Positions 1-11,400 of a stretch of DNA of 64,000 nucleotides are shown piece by piece. Every line of letters begins with the position of its first letter. Within the stretch, counting starts at the first letter, position 1. The position numbers and the translations under genes were made by a program. Where the stretch lies: assembly GCA_002005505.1 (NCBI GenBank), contig MVGU01001123.1, positions 1 through 64,000 on the forward strand, written 5' to 3'. This DNA comes from Botryococcus braunii (Eukaryota; Chlorophyta; Trebouxiophyceae). Under the pieces are notes generated by a model. It ran no database searches. It saw nothing but the letters and a program-made list of their open reading frames with translations, and was not told the DNA's origin.

Positions 1-1432
1 CCCTGAAATCCTATCGAGCTTGGTAAAATGTCCGCCACATTTCTGCTGAGGGACATATCTCACATCCACTTGACCCAATGCAATAGCTTCTCTAGCAAAA
101 TGGAAGCTGATTGCAATGTGTTGGTGTGCTTGGAAACACTGGATTTCTGAGATGGTTGATGCATCCTTGATTATCACAGTGAATCTTGACAATCCACGGA
201 GAAATTCCAATTTCTCGAGGAAGCCTTTTACCCAATTTGCCTCCTTGACAGCTGCACTTGCCGCCATGAACTCAGCTTCCACAGTGGAGGTGGCCACTGT
301 AGACTGCTTCTTGCTCCCCCAAACTACGGCTCCTCCAATCACTCGGATGACGTAACCAGTGGTGGAGAACCGATGATCTTGATCTCCTCCATAATCTGCA
401 TCAACGAACCCTTCTAATTCTGTATCCTTCCCTCCAATGACCAGAACTAGATCTCTCGTTCCCTTTAAATACTTCAGCACCCTGATGGCTTCATTCCTGT
501 GTGCTGTAGTGGGATAGATTCTGTAACGAGAGAGCACCCCCACTGCCTGGGCTATATCAGGCCTAGTGGTATTGGCAACATACAACAGTGACCCAACTAA
601 CTCACAGTATCGGTGGCCAACAGGTAAACTGCTTCCAGCTCCAATACTGTCATTGCTGTCCTTGGACATAGGCCTTTCAGTGGCCACAAAATCTTTAGTC
701 ATTGGGGTATCAGGTCCCAAGGACTCCAGATCCAACCCAAACTTTTCTACCAATGCATCAATCTTAGGGATGCAGCTCAATGAAATGAGCCCTTTATCCC
801 TGTCTCTCATCACTTGGCAGCCCAAGATATCTATCACCTCTCCCAAATCATGGATGGTGAATTCTTGCTTGAGCAACCCCTTCACTCTCTCAATCTCTCC
901 CATGCCTTTTTATACTATCAGCAAATCATCAACATAGATTAAGACAAATGACTTCCCCCCATCTCCAGAGCACTTCACATAGACCCCTGCATCACTCTTG
1001 CAAACTTCATAGCCCATGGTGTGAAGCTTCTCATTGAGGGTTTTGTGCCAGGCTCTCGGTGCTTGTTTCAGGCCATACAAAGCCTTTTTCAAGCGGCAGA
1101 CGATATTGCCATCTCCATTCTCAAACCCAGGTGCTTGTGTGACATACACCTCTTCTTCTAACTCTCCATTTAGGAATGCAGTTTTAACATCCACCTGGTG
1201 GATCTCAAACCCTCTCTGGCAGCAACTGAAAGCATTGCTCTTCTGGATCCATAGCTGCTGGTTTGAGCAAACACTTCCATGCATGACATCTACTCCAGGG
1301 ATTTGTCTACATCCCTGAGCAACCAGCCTGGCCTTGAATCGGATTACATTGCCATGGGCAACCATCTTCACCGAAAATATCCAGTGAACCGGAATCACTT
1401 TATGTCCACGAGGCCTAGGCACATACTCCATC
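1..1432 (-). pseudogene. pol: copia A pol, C-terminal part: reverse transcriptase and RNase H remnants
   Basis: Reading right to left, the frames give the RT core ([67 protein letters not shown]) and then RNase H (FVDADYGGDQDHRF, SAVATSTVEAEFMAAS). The frame is broken by a 4-bp CATG tandem duplication near 1280, by an in-frame TAA just after YVDDLLIV (about 910), and by several single-base indels in the first ~230 bases. The same TAA and CATG duplication occur in copy A', so they predate the duplication of this nest. Not functional. Confidence 0.9.
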
Positions 1433-1436
1433 ACCT

Positions 1437-2902
1437 TGTCACGTCCTTTATCGGGTACCCGTTACCCAAGGTGAACAACTTTTTCTTGTGATTGAAATAA
1501 GAGATTATGCAACTACGGTTAGTAATAGCTGGGCTGCGGCTTCTGTATCAAGGTAAATTATGCGGATCGCCACTCAAGGATTCGGCCTTGAGACCTGGAT
1601 TACCGGAATACTGGATTACTGGTACTTACGATAGGGGCAATCGAAGGCTGGAGGTTCGGGACCACCGGCTTACGGCCTTGCGCAGGCCGGACTATCTGAC
1701 TCCGGGTTGACGGCTGGAGTATGGAGTTAACTTATGTTATGGGACGTGCGTTTCGCTAGAAGAGGTACTAGAATGTGTTGTCAATATCCTACTGTTAGTG
1801 TTTGTAGTTTCCTTTCTGTATCCGGGTGGGTACTACGGTGCGTGATGTTACGACTTATGTGTGGCCGCTACGTACCAAATTACTTGCGGCGCTTGTCAAG
1901 TCAAACTTATGAGCGACTATATGATAAATTAACAATTACTATAAGTAATGGAACAGGTTAAATGATTATTACTGCACGAAAGTGGGACGGCTAGATCTTG
2001 ATATTGATCTTCGGTTCTTGCTAAAAAGGTGGAATACTCACTAATACTATTAAGATTTGATAAACGATATTCAAATCAATACTGACACTGAGTTTCAGAG
2101 GTGTTGCTTCACAATTATGACAAGTTACGCCAGACAAGTCGGATAGATCAAGTTGCGACTAGGACAGTCAAGGACAAACAGACACATGCACTTTAGCGCA
2201 GGCGACACGGACGTGGCTGGTAGGAATCTTGGGGTTCAACTTGTGCTTACAAAGAGACTTGCGACAGACTCTTCCCTCTCCTAACACCTAGCACAGCGTA
2301 CTTTGAAAGGACGGCTGGTCGCCCTTAAATACTGTTCCCCGAACTTACGCGGGGATTCTGGACCTTTCAGGACCCCGCTGGAACGAAGAGTCCAAAATGA
2401 TCAGGTCCTTCTAGTGTCCACAGAACAACAGATTCTAAACTGCCACGTAATCCACAAAGCAGGATCACTTGACACGTAAAGAGAATCTAGATAGTTCTGG
2501 TTAAATCAAGCAGATTCTGGAAATGAGGTTCACAATGAAGGGACGCTAAACATTACACGTCGCCACTATTCTAGAAAGTACGAGCTGATTCCTGAAACAT
2601 CAAGGACTGTTTAGCAGCTGCTTATGAACTGCACATTAAAAGTGGCCTTCAAGCGGGACCACAACGTGTCAAACAGCAAATTTCCCTCTTAGTCCCACTC
2701 CAGACCAACACGTGCGGGGCTGGGACTTGAAAGGGGCACAAGATTGAGGGTTTTGATTGAGCAGTACCCAATCCTCTCGAATCGCGCAAGTCCCGACTCG
2801 AGGGCGCAGTCATCCCAGTCCCTAGGACACAAGGAAAGGACATATTCTGTTCGAAATCCGTAATGACTACTCAGTATAATAGGCACCTGCTATATCGTCA
2901 CA
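1437..2902. repeat. Solo LTR 'S' inserted in copia A pol
   Basis: A 1466-bp non-coding block starts TGTCACG and ends CGTCACA (TG...CA ends) and is flanked by a perfect 4-bp direct repeat ACCT (1433-1436 and 2903-2906). Removing it with one ACCT restores the sequence found uninterrupted in P (rc of the region near 11495). This is the signature of an LTR insertion reduced to a solo LTR by LTR-LTR recombination. The same block is in A' at 48849-50313. Family is uncertain; the 4-bp duplication and length fit a Ty3/gypsy-type element better than the local copia LTRs. Open frames inside it look like noise. Confidence 0.82.
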
Positions 2903-2906
2903 ACCT

Positions 2907-5682
2907 CATGAGCATCTAATGAATCCTGCTCCTCTTGCATAGCAGCCTTCCAGTATTCCCACTGTGGGGACTGCTGTGCTTCTCTCAAACTTGAGGGCAC
3001 ACTAATCTTGCTGAAACGCACCCTTGTGTGCTTCCCCTTTTCTCCCCATTTCTCATCAGTGCTGCTCTCAGTCTCTCCAATACCCACTACTCTTCCACTG
3101 ACTTTCGCCGCACTGCACACCGGGGCAGCCTGAGCTTCCTCTGAATTTCTCCTCTGTCCTCTCTCTCTCTCTCTTTGACTCGCAGTTTGCCTTTTCAAGC
3201 TTGCTTCTCCGCACGCTTACATCATCCTCCCAAACACAGGTGCCTCTCGGAAAGCTCTTGTAATTTGGAGTTTCTGCACCGTGTCCAAGCTTCCGATTCA
3301 CCTCCTCAGTCACACTCTGACATGTCTGGCGAACATCAGTTTCGCTAATTCTCTCACAACCAATGCTGGCATAGTGTGTCGTTTGTGTGCACTTCCCCTC
3401 TTGCTTGTGTGTCTGAGCCTCTCTCTCTCTCTCTCTCTTTCGCCCCCCCCCCCCCCCACAGACATGAGCGCTGGGGCGCTGGCCCAGCTGCACTCTCACA
3501 GACATTGCGGTTAGGTGTGTGGCTGGCACCACATTGTTCTTTGACTTCTGAGATCCAAGATGGGCAATCCATGCTCTGCTCACAGCTCACGTTGCTAACA
3601 TTGCTCTCAGGCACTGAAAAGGTCCCACCCATGCAACTCAGCTCACTTGGACCAGTGTCAGTCTGCTCAGAGACTGTCCCCCTCTCATCACTCACATATA
3701 TTTCAGGTCTCTCATGATTCTGACCCAAGTCCTGCACTTCCCCTGGTCCCTGTGACTCTCTGTCACGTTCAGTCAACCCTTTAGCTCACAGCTCTCACCC
3801 TTCTCCTGTGCCAGCAGGAGTTCGCGTGTGGCACTTCGTTGTTCGTAGCGTTGAGATCGAGTCTGGCCGTCCGGCGGCTTGTCTTCGCCGGTGGGTTGAG
3901 AGTCTCGAAGGTACTGCTGCGCCCGCTCCAAAAGAGGTCGATGCTCTCCATAGTCCTGACTTCCTCGAGCCAGGTGGCGAAGTGACTCCATCATCCATGA
4001 CTGGTTCAGGTCCAGCAAGCGTGGTTCTCCTGAGGGCCCAATAGAACGTTCGGAGGTTGCATCCGCCGGGAAGCACTTCCCCTGACAGCCAGACTCGGTT
4101 GCAGCCTCGTCAGGGGGTTCTGGGAGGGTGCTGTCAGGCCTGTTGCTGGAACTGGGAATGCTGGTAGCTCCAGTCCTGACGCTGGTTTGGAGATTGTCTG
4201 CGGGAAGTTCACTGCTCTGCTGCTGGAAATCTAACCCCTCTGGATACGAGAAATTCTGTGGTTGCCCAGAGGTAGCGTTTACTCCCACTCGAGAGGCCCC
4301 AGGAATATGTTCCACAAATTCCACGTCTCTACTTTCTCTCCAGACTCCTCCTCCCGGGTAAATTCGAAATGCTTTAGACACTGGAGAGTATCCTGTGAAC
4401 ATTCCAGGTACTGCCTTGGGCGAAAACACACCCCTCTCCTGATCAGGGACATGGACAAACGCCAGACATCCCCATGTGCGTAAGAGGGAGACATCTGGTT
4501 TGTAGCCCATAAACATTTCAAAGGGGGTAAGAGGCCTGCCTGTACTGGGTCCCATATTCAGGAGGATGCATGCTGTTTCCAAAGCTTCTTTCCACATCAC
4601 AGGACTGGCTGCAGCAAAATTGAGGAGGGTTCTTGTACGCTCCTTCAGGGTCCTGTTGGCTCGCTCTGCTATCCCGTTCTGTTGCGGGGTGTATGGGGCA
4701 GACATCTCGAGTTTAGTTCCCTGAGAGGCACAAAATTCCTTGAATCTGGAGTTGATAAATTCAGTACCTCAATCGCACCGAATGCACTTAATAGTGACCC
4801 CCCTTTCAGTCTGCCAGAACAATATAAGGTCCTTGACCACCGATTTGATGACGTCTTTCGATGTAAATGGTAGGACTGCTTTCCAGCCAGATGCCTCATC
4901 TGCCACAGTCACCCAAAATCGTTCTCCAGTGATGGCGGCAGGGGAAATGGGGCCAACTGTGTCAATATGGACTCTGTCAAGGGGGTTCACTGCAGGTCTG
5001 GAACTTTCTCCAAAGGGAGGGCGAGCATGCTTCCCCTCGCTGCAGGCTTCACGGTATTTCGGGCAACTTTCACATGGCGACAGGGATGTATCGATTCCAG
5101 TGACCAGCTGTTCATTGCTCAAACGCAGCATCCATGGTTCTCTTGGGTGTCCCTGTCTGCTATGCCACAGGACCCTTCTGGCACAGTCATGTTTCGGGTT
5201 TTTCTTGCACTTGTTCTTTACTGCAGCTGTGACTGGGGAGGGGCAACTATTTGTGGTAACAGGGAAGCAGTCATGTACATAATATAAACCATTTTCTGAT
5301 CTGACTGGCATTCCCCACCCATTTGGGCCAGACACTGCATTAAATGCACCCACACTGTCTGTGGTGAAGCAAGCTCCGTCACGGAGGGCAGCAGACACTG
5401 ACATGATATTTGTTGTGGCAGACGGAACACACTGAACATGGTGCAGCCACAGTAGGATACACTGTTGGGTCAAAAGGCATACTGATCCAGTGGCAACAAT
5501 TCCTCCGGTGGCATCAGAGGTGGCAAGCTGTAGTGGAATGGTGTGGCATGTATTCTGGGAGCATGCAGCAACGACAGATTGTTGACAAGGTGCACAGAAG
5601 CTCCACTGTCAACTAACCAGGACTGTTTGGACTTCTTGCTGTTGAGAGAGTCCAGCACATTGTAAGACACCACGTATGGCAT
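2907..5682 (-). pseudogene. pol: copia A pol, N-terminal part: protease, integrase, Cys-containing linker
   Basis: In minus-strand order: protease (WLVDSGASVHLVN), GAG-pre-integrase (VLWHSRQGHPREPWMLRL, with paired Cys), integrase core (HIDTVGPISPA as first Asp; second Asp in RCD; YTPQQNGIAERANRT with the catalytic Glu) and the long linker with NYKSFPRGTCVWEDDV. Breaks: TAA between gag and protease at about 5681, a TGA right after the second catalytic Asp (about 4772), frame changes in the linker, and a long C-run plus CT-repeat tract (about 3419-3459). The same lesions occur in A'. Confidence 0.9.
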
Positions 5683-6392
5683 ACCTTATGGAGGAGGTGA
5701 AGGTGGACCAGGAGGAGGGTGCAGCAGTGGGAAGGCTCCAGCTCCAGGGAAAGCATGCTGAACTGCTGGAGGGGGCTGAGGTCCTCCGGGAAGCGGTCCT
5801 TGAGGCCACATGCCTGCCAGTTGCTGCATTGCTGCCACAACATTTCTCTGCGTCTCTGCGTCCCTTTGCCTCTTGCGACAGTCTCGCCAGAAGTGCCCCT
5901 TTTTATGGCAGTAGTTGCAGGTCCCAAGTACCTCTGCCTTTGGGTCGGTGTCAGCAGGCTGCCTGGGCTGGTTTACCACACTGGCAACAGTGGCAGGCAT
6001 AGTTGCAGCTGGGGCAGGCAGAGCCATCATGACCCTTGCAGGCTGGTCTTCCTCGTCGTTGTATCCAATTGCTTCTGCTGTGGTGGAAACGAGGTCTGCC
6101 AGTTGGTCCAATGGATGGGCGACGGCAGTGGGCAGCAACTCTGGCGTGCTTGCAGCAGTAGGCAGTCCTTGCACAATCTGAGTTGCCACATGTCCGTCCA
6201 CTAGGTCATGTCCATTGTTGTTCAGGCAATTTTTGAGGTTGATCATCCTATTCACATACTGGGATATTGTCTCTCCTTGTCTCATGCCTCTAGACATCTC
6301 CTTCAACTATTCTGCGTTGGCCTGAACATTACTTCCACATGTGAATTTCTTGCAAATGTGGATATAAGCGTCATAAGCAGAGGGTTTGCTAG
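5683..6392 (-). pseudogene. gag: copia A gag, C-terminal part (cut by insertion of P)
   Basis: Minus-strand frame with the UBN2-like gag tail (GETISQYVNRMINLKNCL, HVATQIVQGLP) and one CCHC zinc knuckle (CNYCHKKGHFWRDC), then a Pro-rich segment ending in a stop before protease. The N-terminal half of the same gag continues at 13722 on the other side of element P; the junction carries the GCTAG duplication. The uninterrupted equivalent is in A' at 53075-54112. Confidence 0.92.
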
Positions 6393-7120
6393 TGTTATAA
6401 TAGTGACAGAACATGTTGGTGCCTTTCCCTCAGAAGAGTAATAGTGGCCAGATCATCTTCCATTACCAGAGAGAACAGTTAGTAGAATGAGTAATCAGTG
6501 GCAGAACCCAGGAGTTCTGCCAGACCCGATCTAGACCAATTGCACGTTAATAAGAAAGGATGAGGTAACCGGACACGGTTTGCTCGAAAGGCTATATGCT
6601 CCTGGCTCGAAGGATTGAGGCACTTGATTGGGACATCAAAAGCACTTCGGGTGTTTGCTACTTTACTGTTGCCAGTCAAGTCTCTTCATTCACAGACGAC
6701 ACTGCTTGTTTCTCTACGCACAACAAGAGTGTCGCCGAGCTTAACACCCTCGTGCCGGGTCATACAGGTAAACTGCTGTCAGGACATCAAATGAACATGA
6801 ACAATGGTTTAGGAAGGGTCTAGATAAGGTACAATAGAAAGGTGTAATTGCTTAGCTCATCGGACATTGGTAATGCAGACTATCAGTAACATTGTTGATA
6901 GAGTAGTTTGAATTGCCGAGTGACGAGAGAAAGCAATAAGCATTGTAACACTTGATTGGGACATCAAAAGCACTTCGGGTGTTTGCTACTTTACTGTTGC
7001 CAGTCAAGTCTCTTCATTCACAGACGACACTGCTTGTTTCTCTACGCACAACAAGAGTGTCGCCGGGCTTAACACCCTCGTGCCGGGTCATACAGGGAAC
7101 GCCGAACACAGAAGTTTACA
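6393..7120 (+). repeat. 5' LTR of copia P
   Basis: 728 bp, TGTTATAATAG... to ...GAAGTTTACA. Contains a 148-bp direct duplication (6621-6768 and 6949-7096) separated by 180 bp, an inverted repeat GGCAGAAC/GTTCTGCC (6500-6507/6514-6521), and near its start the motif CTTTCCCTCAGAAGAGTAAT shared with LTRs of A, B and D. The pair LTR is 12989-13716. Confidence 0.96.
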
Positions 7121-7134
7121 GGTTATGGGCCCAC
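7121..7134 (+). promoter_or_regulatory. Primer-binding site of copia P (initiator tRNA-Met anticodon region)
   Basis: GGTTATGGGCCCAC lies directly after the 5' LTR with no spacer. It is complementary to the anticodon stem-loop of initiator tRNA-Met (GGGCCCAUAACC), not to a tRNA 3' end (which would start TGG). This is the half-tRNA priming type known for Drosophila copia and related elements. Confidence 0.85.
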
Positions 7135-7186
7135 CACTTTTCTGCTGAGGCATGAAAAATGTATGACTTGGGCATAGTCGTCTGCG

Positions 7187-7711
7187 ATGGCGCGAAAGAG
7201 ACCAACCGGACGTATGAGCACGGGCGGAAGTAGACCTCCTCCACCTCCACCTCCTCCTCCAACGTATAACGAGCGAAGAAAGGCAGGAGGAGAGAAAGGC
7301 CCACGGACGATAGAAGAACGAGCATTCCTGGTGAAGGACTTCGTCCACGAAGCACACGGACGGGGAGCACTCGCGCCTCCTCAGTGGTTCCGAGAGCGTT
7401 TTCCGATTTATCCAGCCTATAAATTCACTGTCTGGGAAATCTCATTCATCAACGGAGACCCAGGATATTTGACACGAGCAATTTTTGAGAGGTGCTTACA
7501 GCTAACGGGAGGTCCATCGCACGAAGCTTATTGGACGGAGAAAGCCGCCTACGCAGCGATTGAGCTAGCTTTGAGCAGCCTGGGAGACGACTTCATTGAT
7601 CATCTAATTCTCTACGGCGAGGGAGAATTTCACGTAGACGAGTGGGTTACAGAGGACGACAGTGAGGACGAGGACGGAGACTCCCGATTGTCAGAAAGGA
7701 GCGACGACTGA
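7187..7711 (+). CDS. Copia accessory protein ORF1 (histone H3 tail-like N-terminus, PPxY motif, acidic C-terminus)
   Basis: 174-residue frame between PBS and gag, ending 15 bp before the gag ATG. I do not recognise it as a known family. The start is MARKRPTGRMSTGG, resembling the H3 tail (ARTKQTARKSTGG) with Met at the K9 position. A Pro run ends in PPTY (residues 24-27), then comes a block conserved in A and B (ERRKAGGEKGPRTIEERAF, VKDF), a less conserved middle (WEISFINGDPG, AYWTEKAAYAA) and an acidic tail (EDDSEDEDGDS). The same ORF occurs in A (14087-14611), A' (54128-54651) and, shortened, in B (27578-27850), always first after the PBS. Conservation of frame across diverged elements argues it is a real gene. 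Chromatin or ubiquitin-ligase interaction is inference. Confidence 0.85.
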   Translation: MARKRPTGRMSTGGSRPPPPPPPPPTYNERRKAGGEKGPRTIEERAFLVKDFVHEAHGRGALAPPQWFRERFPIYPAYKFTVWEISFINGDPGYLTRAIFERCLQLTGGPSHEAYWTEKAAYAAIELALSSLGDDFIDHLILYGEGEFHVDEWVTEDDSEDEDGDSRLSERSDD

Positions 7712-7726
7712 CAGAGTCCGAACAGC

Positions 7727-8410
7727 ATGAAGAAGAAGGGTACCAGCACCAGCTCAGAATCTAAGTCAGCAGGAGAGGAGTCCACATCAACCCCTACCAG
7801 GGAGCCTTGCACTCCCAGCACCTCCAGAGGGGAAGGAGACGCCCTTCCCACAGTCATTGCCACTCAGGTCAAGGTACATATAAAACTGCTACGTAAGGGC
7901 CAGAACTTTGTGGTGTGGGATAATGCTTTCACTGCGGCCAATAGTGCTAAAGGTTCCTTACCTGCCATTCAGTCTGCCATGCCTGGGACTATCCATAATG
8001 CGGCTGCAATGCTCCTGCTGTATGAGTCTGTGCCAGAGGAATGGTTGGGGGAGCTATCTAGCAAGCCCTCTGCGTATGATGCGTATGTTTTTATATGCAA
8101 GAAATTTGTTGGGGGACACAATCCCCAGGCCAATGCAGACTGGTTGAAGGAGATGGCAAGGGGCATGAAGAGAGGTGAGACTATATCCCAGTATGTATCC
8201 AGGATGATCAACCTGAAGAGCTGCCTGAAACGTAATGGACACGATCTCTTGGATGGTCACGTGGCAACCCAGATAGTGCAGGGACTTCCAGCAGCAGCCA
8301 ACCCACCAGGATTGCTACCCACTGCAGTTGCTCAGCCTTTGGATCAGCTGGCAGACCTAATCTCCACCACAGCAGAGGCCTCAGGGTATGATGATGATGG
8401 GGAGCAATAG
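7727..8410 (+). CDS. gag: Copia P Gag (capsid part), ending in TAG in frame with pol
   Basis: 227 residues starting MKKKGTSTSSESKS. Ser/Thr/Lys-rich N-terminus, then a UBN2-type copia capsid domain (VWDNAFTAANS, YESVPEEWLGEL, GETISQYVSRMINLKSCL, HVATQIVQGLP). It stops at TAG (8408-8410, codon 228) and the frame continues without any other stop to 12970, so gag and pol form one 1747-codon frame apart from this stop. The zinc knuckle lies after the TAG. Related copies A' and B have a sense codon here, so the simplest reading is a point lesion; stop-codon readthrough (CAA TAG G context) is the alternative. Confidence 0.9.
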   Translation: MKKKGTSTSSESKSAGEESTSTPTREPCTPSTSRGEGDALPTVIATQVKVHIKLLRKGQNFVVWDNAFTAANSAKGSLPAIQSAMPGTIHNAAAMLLLYESVPEEWLGELSSKPSAYDAYVFICKKFVGGHNPQANADWLKEMARGMKRGETISQYVSRMINLKSCLKRNGHDLLDGHVATQIVQGLPAAANPPGLLPTAVAQPLDQLADLISTTAEASGYDDDGEQ

Positions 8411-8413
8411 GCA

Positions 8414-11400
8414 GTGGTCATGATGGCTCAGCCTACCCCACCTGCCCCTGTACCTGCTCCAACAGCATGTGCGCTGAACCAACCCAAGCAGCCTGCAGAG
8501 GGGGAAGCAAAGGGAGAGATAAGGGGGACCTGCAACTACTGCCACAAAAGGGGACACTTCTGGCGAGACTGCCGCAAGAGGCAGAGGGACGCAGACACCC
8601 AGAGGAACGTAGTTGCAGCTGTACAGCAGCTGGCTGGCATGTGGCCTCAGGGGCAATTTCCTGGAGCACCTCAGCCACCCCCAACTGTGCAGCATGCCTT
8701 CCCGGGAGCTGGAGCATTCCCACTGTTGCATCCACCACATGGTCCTCCCTCTCCCCCTTCAGAAGGTATGCCATACGTAGTGTCCTACAATGTGCTGGTC
8801 TTTCACCACAATAGACAGTCCAAACAGTCTTGGCTTGTGGATAGTGGAGCGTCAGTGCACCTTGTGAACAGCCTGTCCCTGCTGCATGCCCCCACTGTAC
8901 ATACCAAACCTATTCCCCTTCAACTTGCCACTTCAGACGCAACAGGAGAAATCATTGCCACTGGTTCAGTTTGTCTATTATCCTCACAGCACGTACCACT
9001 GTGGCTGCATCATGTGCAGTGTGTTCCATCAGCTACGACCAATATCCTGTCAGTATCTGCTGCCCTTCGTGATGGTGCCTGCCTTGCCACAGACGGTGTG
9101 GGCAGCTTTACAGCAGTGACAGGCCCAAATGGGTGGAGGATGCCAGTGAGTGCAGAGAATGGTCTGTATTATGTACACAACTGTTTGCCTGTGACTGCAA
9201 GGAAACCCCCATGCCCAGTAACAGCTGCCCTGAAGAGAAAATGTAAGAAAAGCCTGAAGCACGACTGCACTAGACGGTTCCTGTGGCACAGCAGACTGGG
9301 ACACCCTGGAGAAACATGGATGCTACGGCTGAGCAGCGAGCAATTAGTCACTGGCCTAGACACACATCTCCCCCCTTGTGAAAAATGCCCCAAGTACTGT
9401 GAAGCTTGTATTGAGGGGAAGCATGCACGCCCACCGTTTGGGGAAAGTTCCAGACCTGCAGTGAACCCCCTTGACAGAATTCACATTGATACTGTGGGTC
9501 CCATATCTCCAGCTGCAATCACTGGAGAACGGTTTTGGGTGACAGTAGTTGACGAAGCATCAGGATGGAAAGCAGCCTTGCCAGTTAAATCAAAGGATGT
9601 TATCGGAGCGGTTGTCAGGGATCTTGTCCTGTTTTGGCAGACAGAACGAAGGACCACTGTGAAATGCATTCGATGTGACAGGGGCACTGAATTTATTAAT
9701 GCCAAATTCAAGGAGTTCTGTGCATCTCAGGGCACTAAGTTGGAGATGTCAGCACCATATACCCCGCAACAGAATGTAATAGCAGAGCGGGCCAACAGAA
9801 CCCTCAAGGAGCGAACCAGGACACTTCTCAACTTTGCAGCAGCCAGTCCTGTGATGTGGAAAGAGGCACTGGAGACAGCCTGCACCCTTCTGAACATGGG
9901 ACCCAGCTCAGGCAGGCCTCTTACCCCCTGTGAAATGTTTATGGGATACAAACCTGATGTCTCCCTTCTACGTACCTGGGGATGTCTGGCATTCGTGCAT
10001 GTTCCAGACCAGCAGAGGGGTGTATTTGCTCCTAAGGCAGTACCCGGGATGTTCACTGGATATTCACCAGTGTCCAAGGCATATCGAATCTATCTAGGAG
10101 GAGGGGTCTGGCGGGAGAGCAGAGATGTGGAATTTGTGGAGCACATTCGGGGGGCCTCCAGAGTAGGAATACACATTCTGCCTGGACAGCCACAGATGTT
10201 TTCGTATCCTGAAGGTCTGCACCTCCAGCAGTGGGATAGTGAACTTCCTGCTGGTCACATCCAGCCCCACACTCAAGATAGCATGATCAGCATACCCTGC
10301 TCCAGCAACAGACCTGACAGCACCCTCCCAGACGCCCCTGACAAGGCTGCAACCGAGCCTGACTGTCAGGGGAAGTGCCTCCCGGAGGAAGGTGCCTCAG
10401 ATCTTGCCACTGGATCACCGGGAGGAACTCATCCGCTGGACCTGGACCAGTCCGGCATGTTGGAGACTCTTCATCAAATGGCAAGAGGGAATCCCCACAG
10501 TGGAGAACACCAACGGTGTCTGGGGCGAGCACAGCAGACACTCCGAGATCCGCGGTCTGATAACGAAGGCCAGCAGCCAGATGGATTGACAAGATCACAA
10601 CGTTATGAGCAGCGCACTTCTGCTCGAGAGCTCCTGCTGGCACAGGAGAAGGGAGAGAGCTGTGAGCGAGTGGGGTTGACTGAATGTGACACCGAGTCAC
10701 AGGGACCAGGGGAAGTGCAGGAAAGAGGTCAGGATCCTGAGAGACCTGCATCACATGTGAGCGATGAGAGGGGGACAGTCTCTGATCAGACTGAAAATGG
10801 TCCAAGTGAGCTGAGTTGCCTGGGTGGGACCTGCTCAGTGCCTGAGGAAATTGTTAGTGATGGGAGCCCTGGTGGTAATGCCCAGAGACAATGTGGTGCC
10901 AGCCACGCAAGTGTGGGCTATGCTTGTGAGTGTGCTGCTGGGCCTGCGCCCCAGCGCTCATGTTTGGCAGGGAGCAGACAGAGAGAGAGAGAGACATGGG
11001 CACAGTCTCAAGACAGACCAAGAGCTCATGCAATGCAGTGTGGTTCAAATGCCTGTGAGAGTCCAGACGGGACTGCAAACCGTCAGCCATGTGAGAGTGT
11101 GTCTGAGGAGGTGAATCGGAAGCCTAGACAGTGCGAGAATTCACCCAATTACAAGAGCTTTCCGAGAGGTACCTGTGTTTGGGAGGATGATGTGAGAGTG
11201 ACTGGCAGCAAGCTTGAGAGGGCAAGTTGTGAGTCTAAGAGAGAGAAAGGTCAGAGAGGGGGGTCTGGATCGCTGCCCACAGTCCCCACCTGCAGTGCGG
11301 CGATATTCAGCGAAAGAGTAGTGGGTGATTGTGAGAGTAAGAGTAAGCAAGATCAGGGGAAGCACACTGGTGTGCGATTTGGGAAGATTAGTGTGCCTTC

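Noticed and set aside
2649..2886. Small minus-strand proteins in solo LTR S
   Set aside because: They are short, overlapping frames with no conserved motif, in a block defined by LTR ends and a target duplication.
7121..7134. Part of a tRNA gene (GGGCCCATAACC anticodon-loop match)
   Set aside because: Only about 14 bases match, directly beside the LTR and without acceptor or T arms; it is a primer-binding site.
8408..8410. TAG read as glutamine (reassigned genetic code)
   Set aside because: Other frames here end in TAA, TAG and TGA at expected protein ends (for example pol stops), and related copies have sense codons at this position, so the standard code fits.
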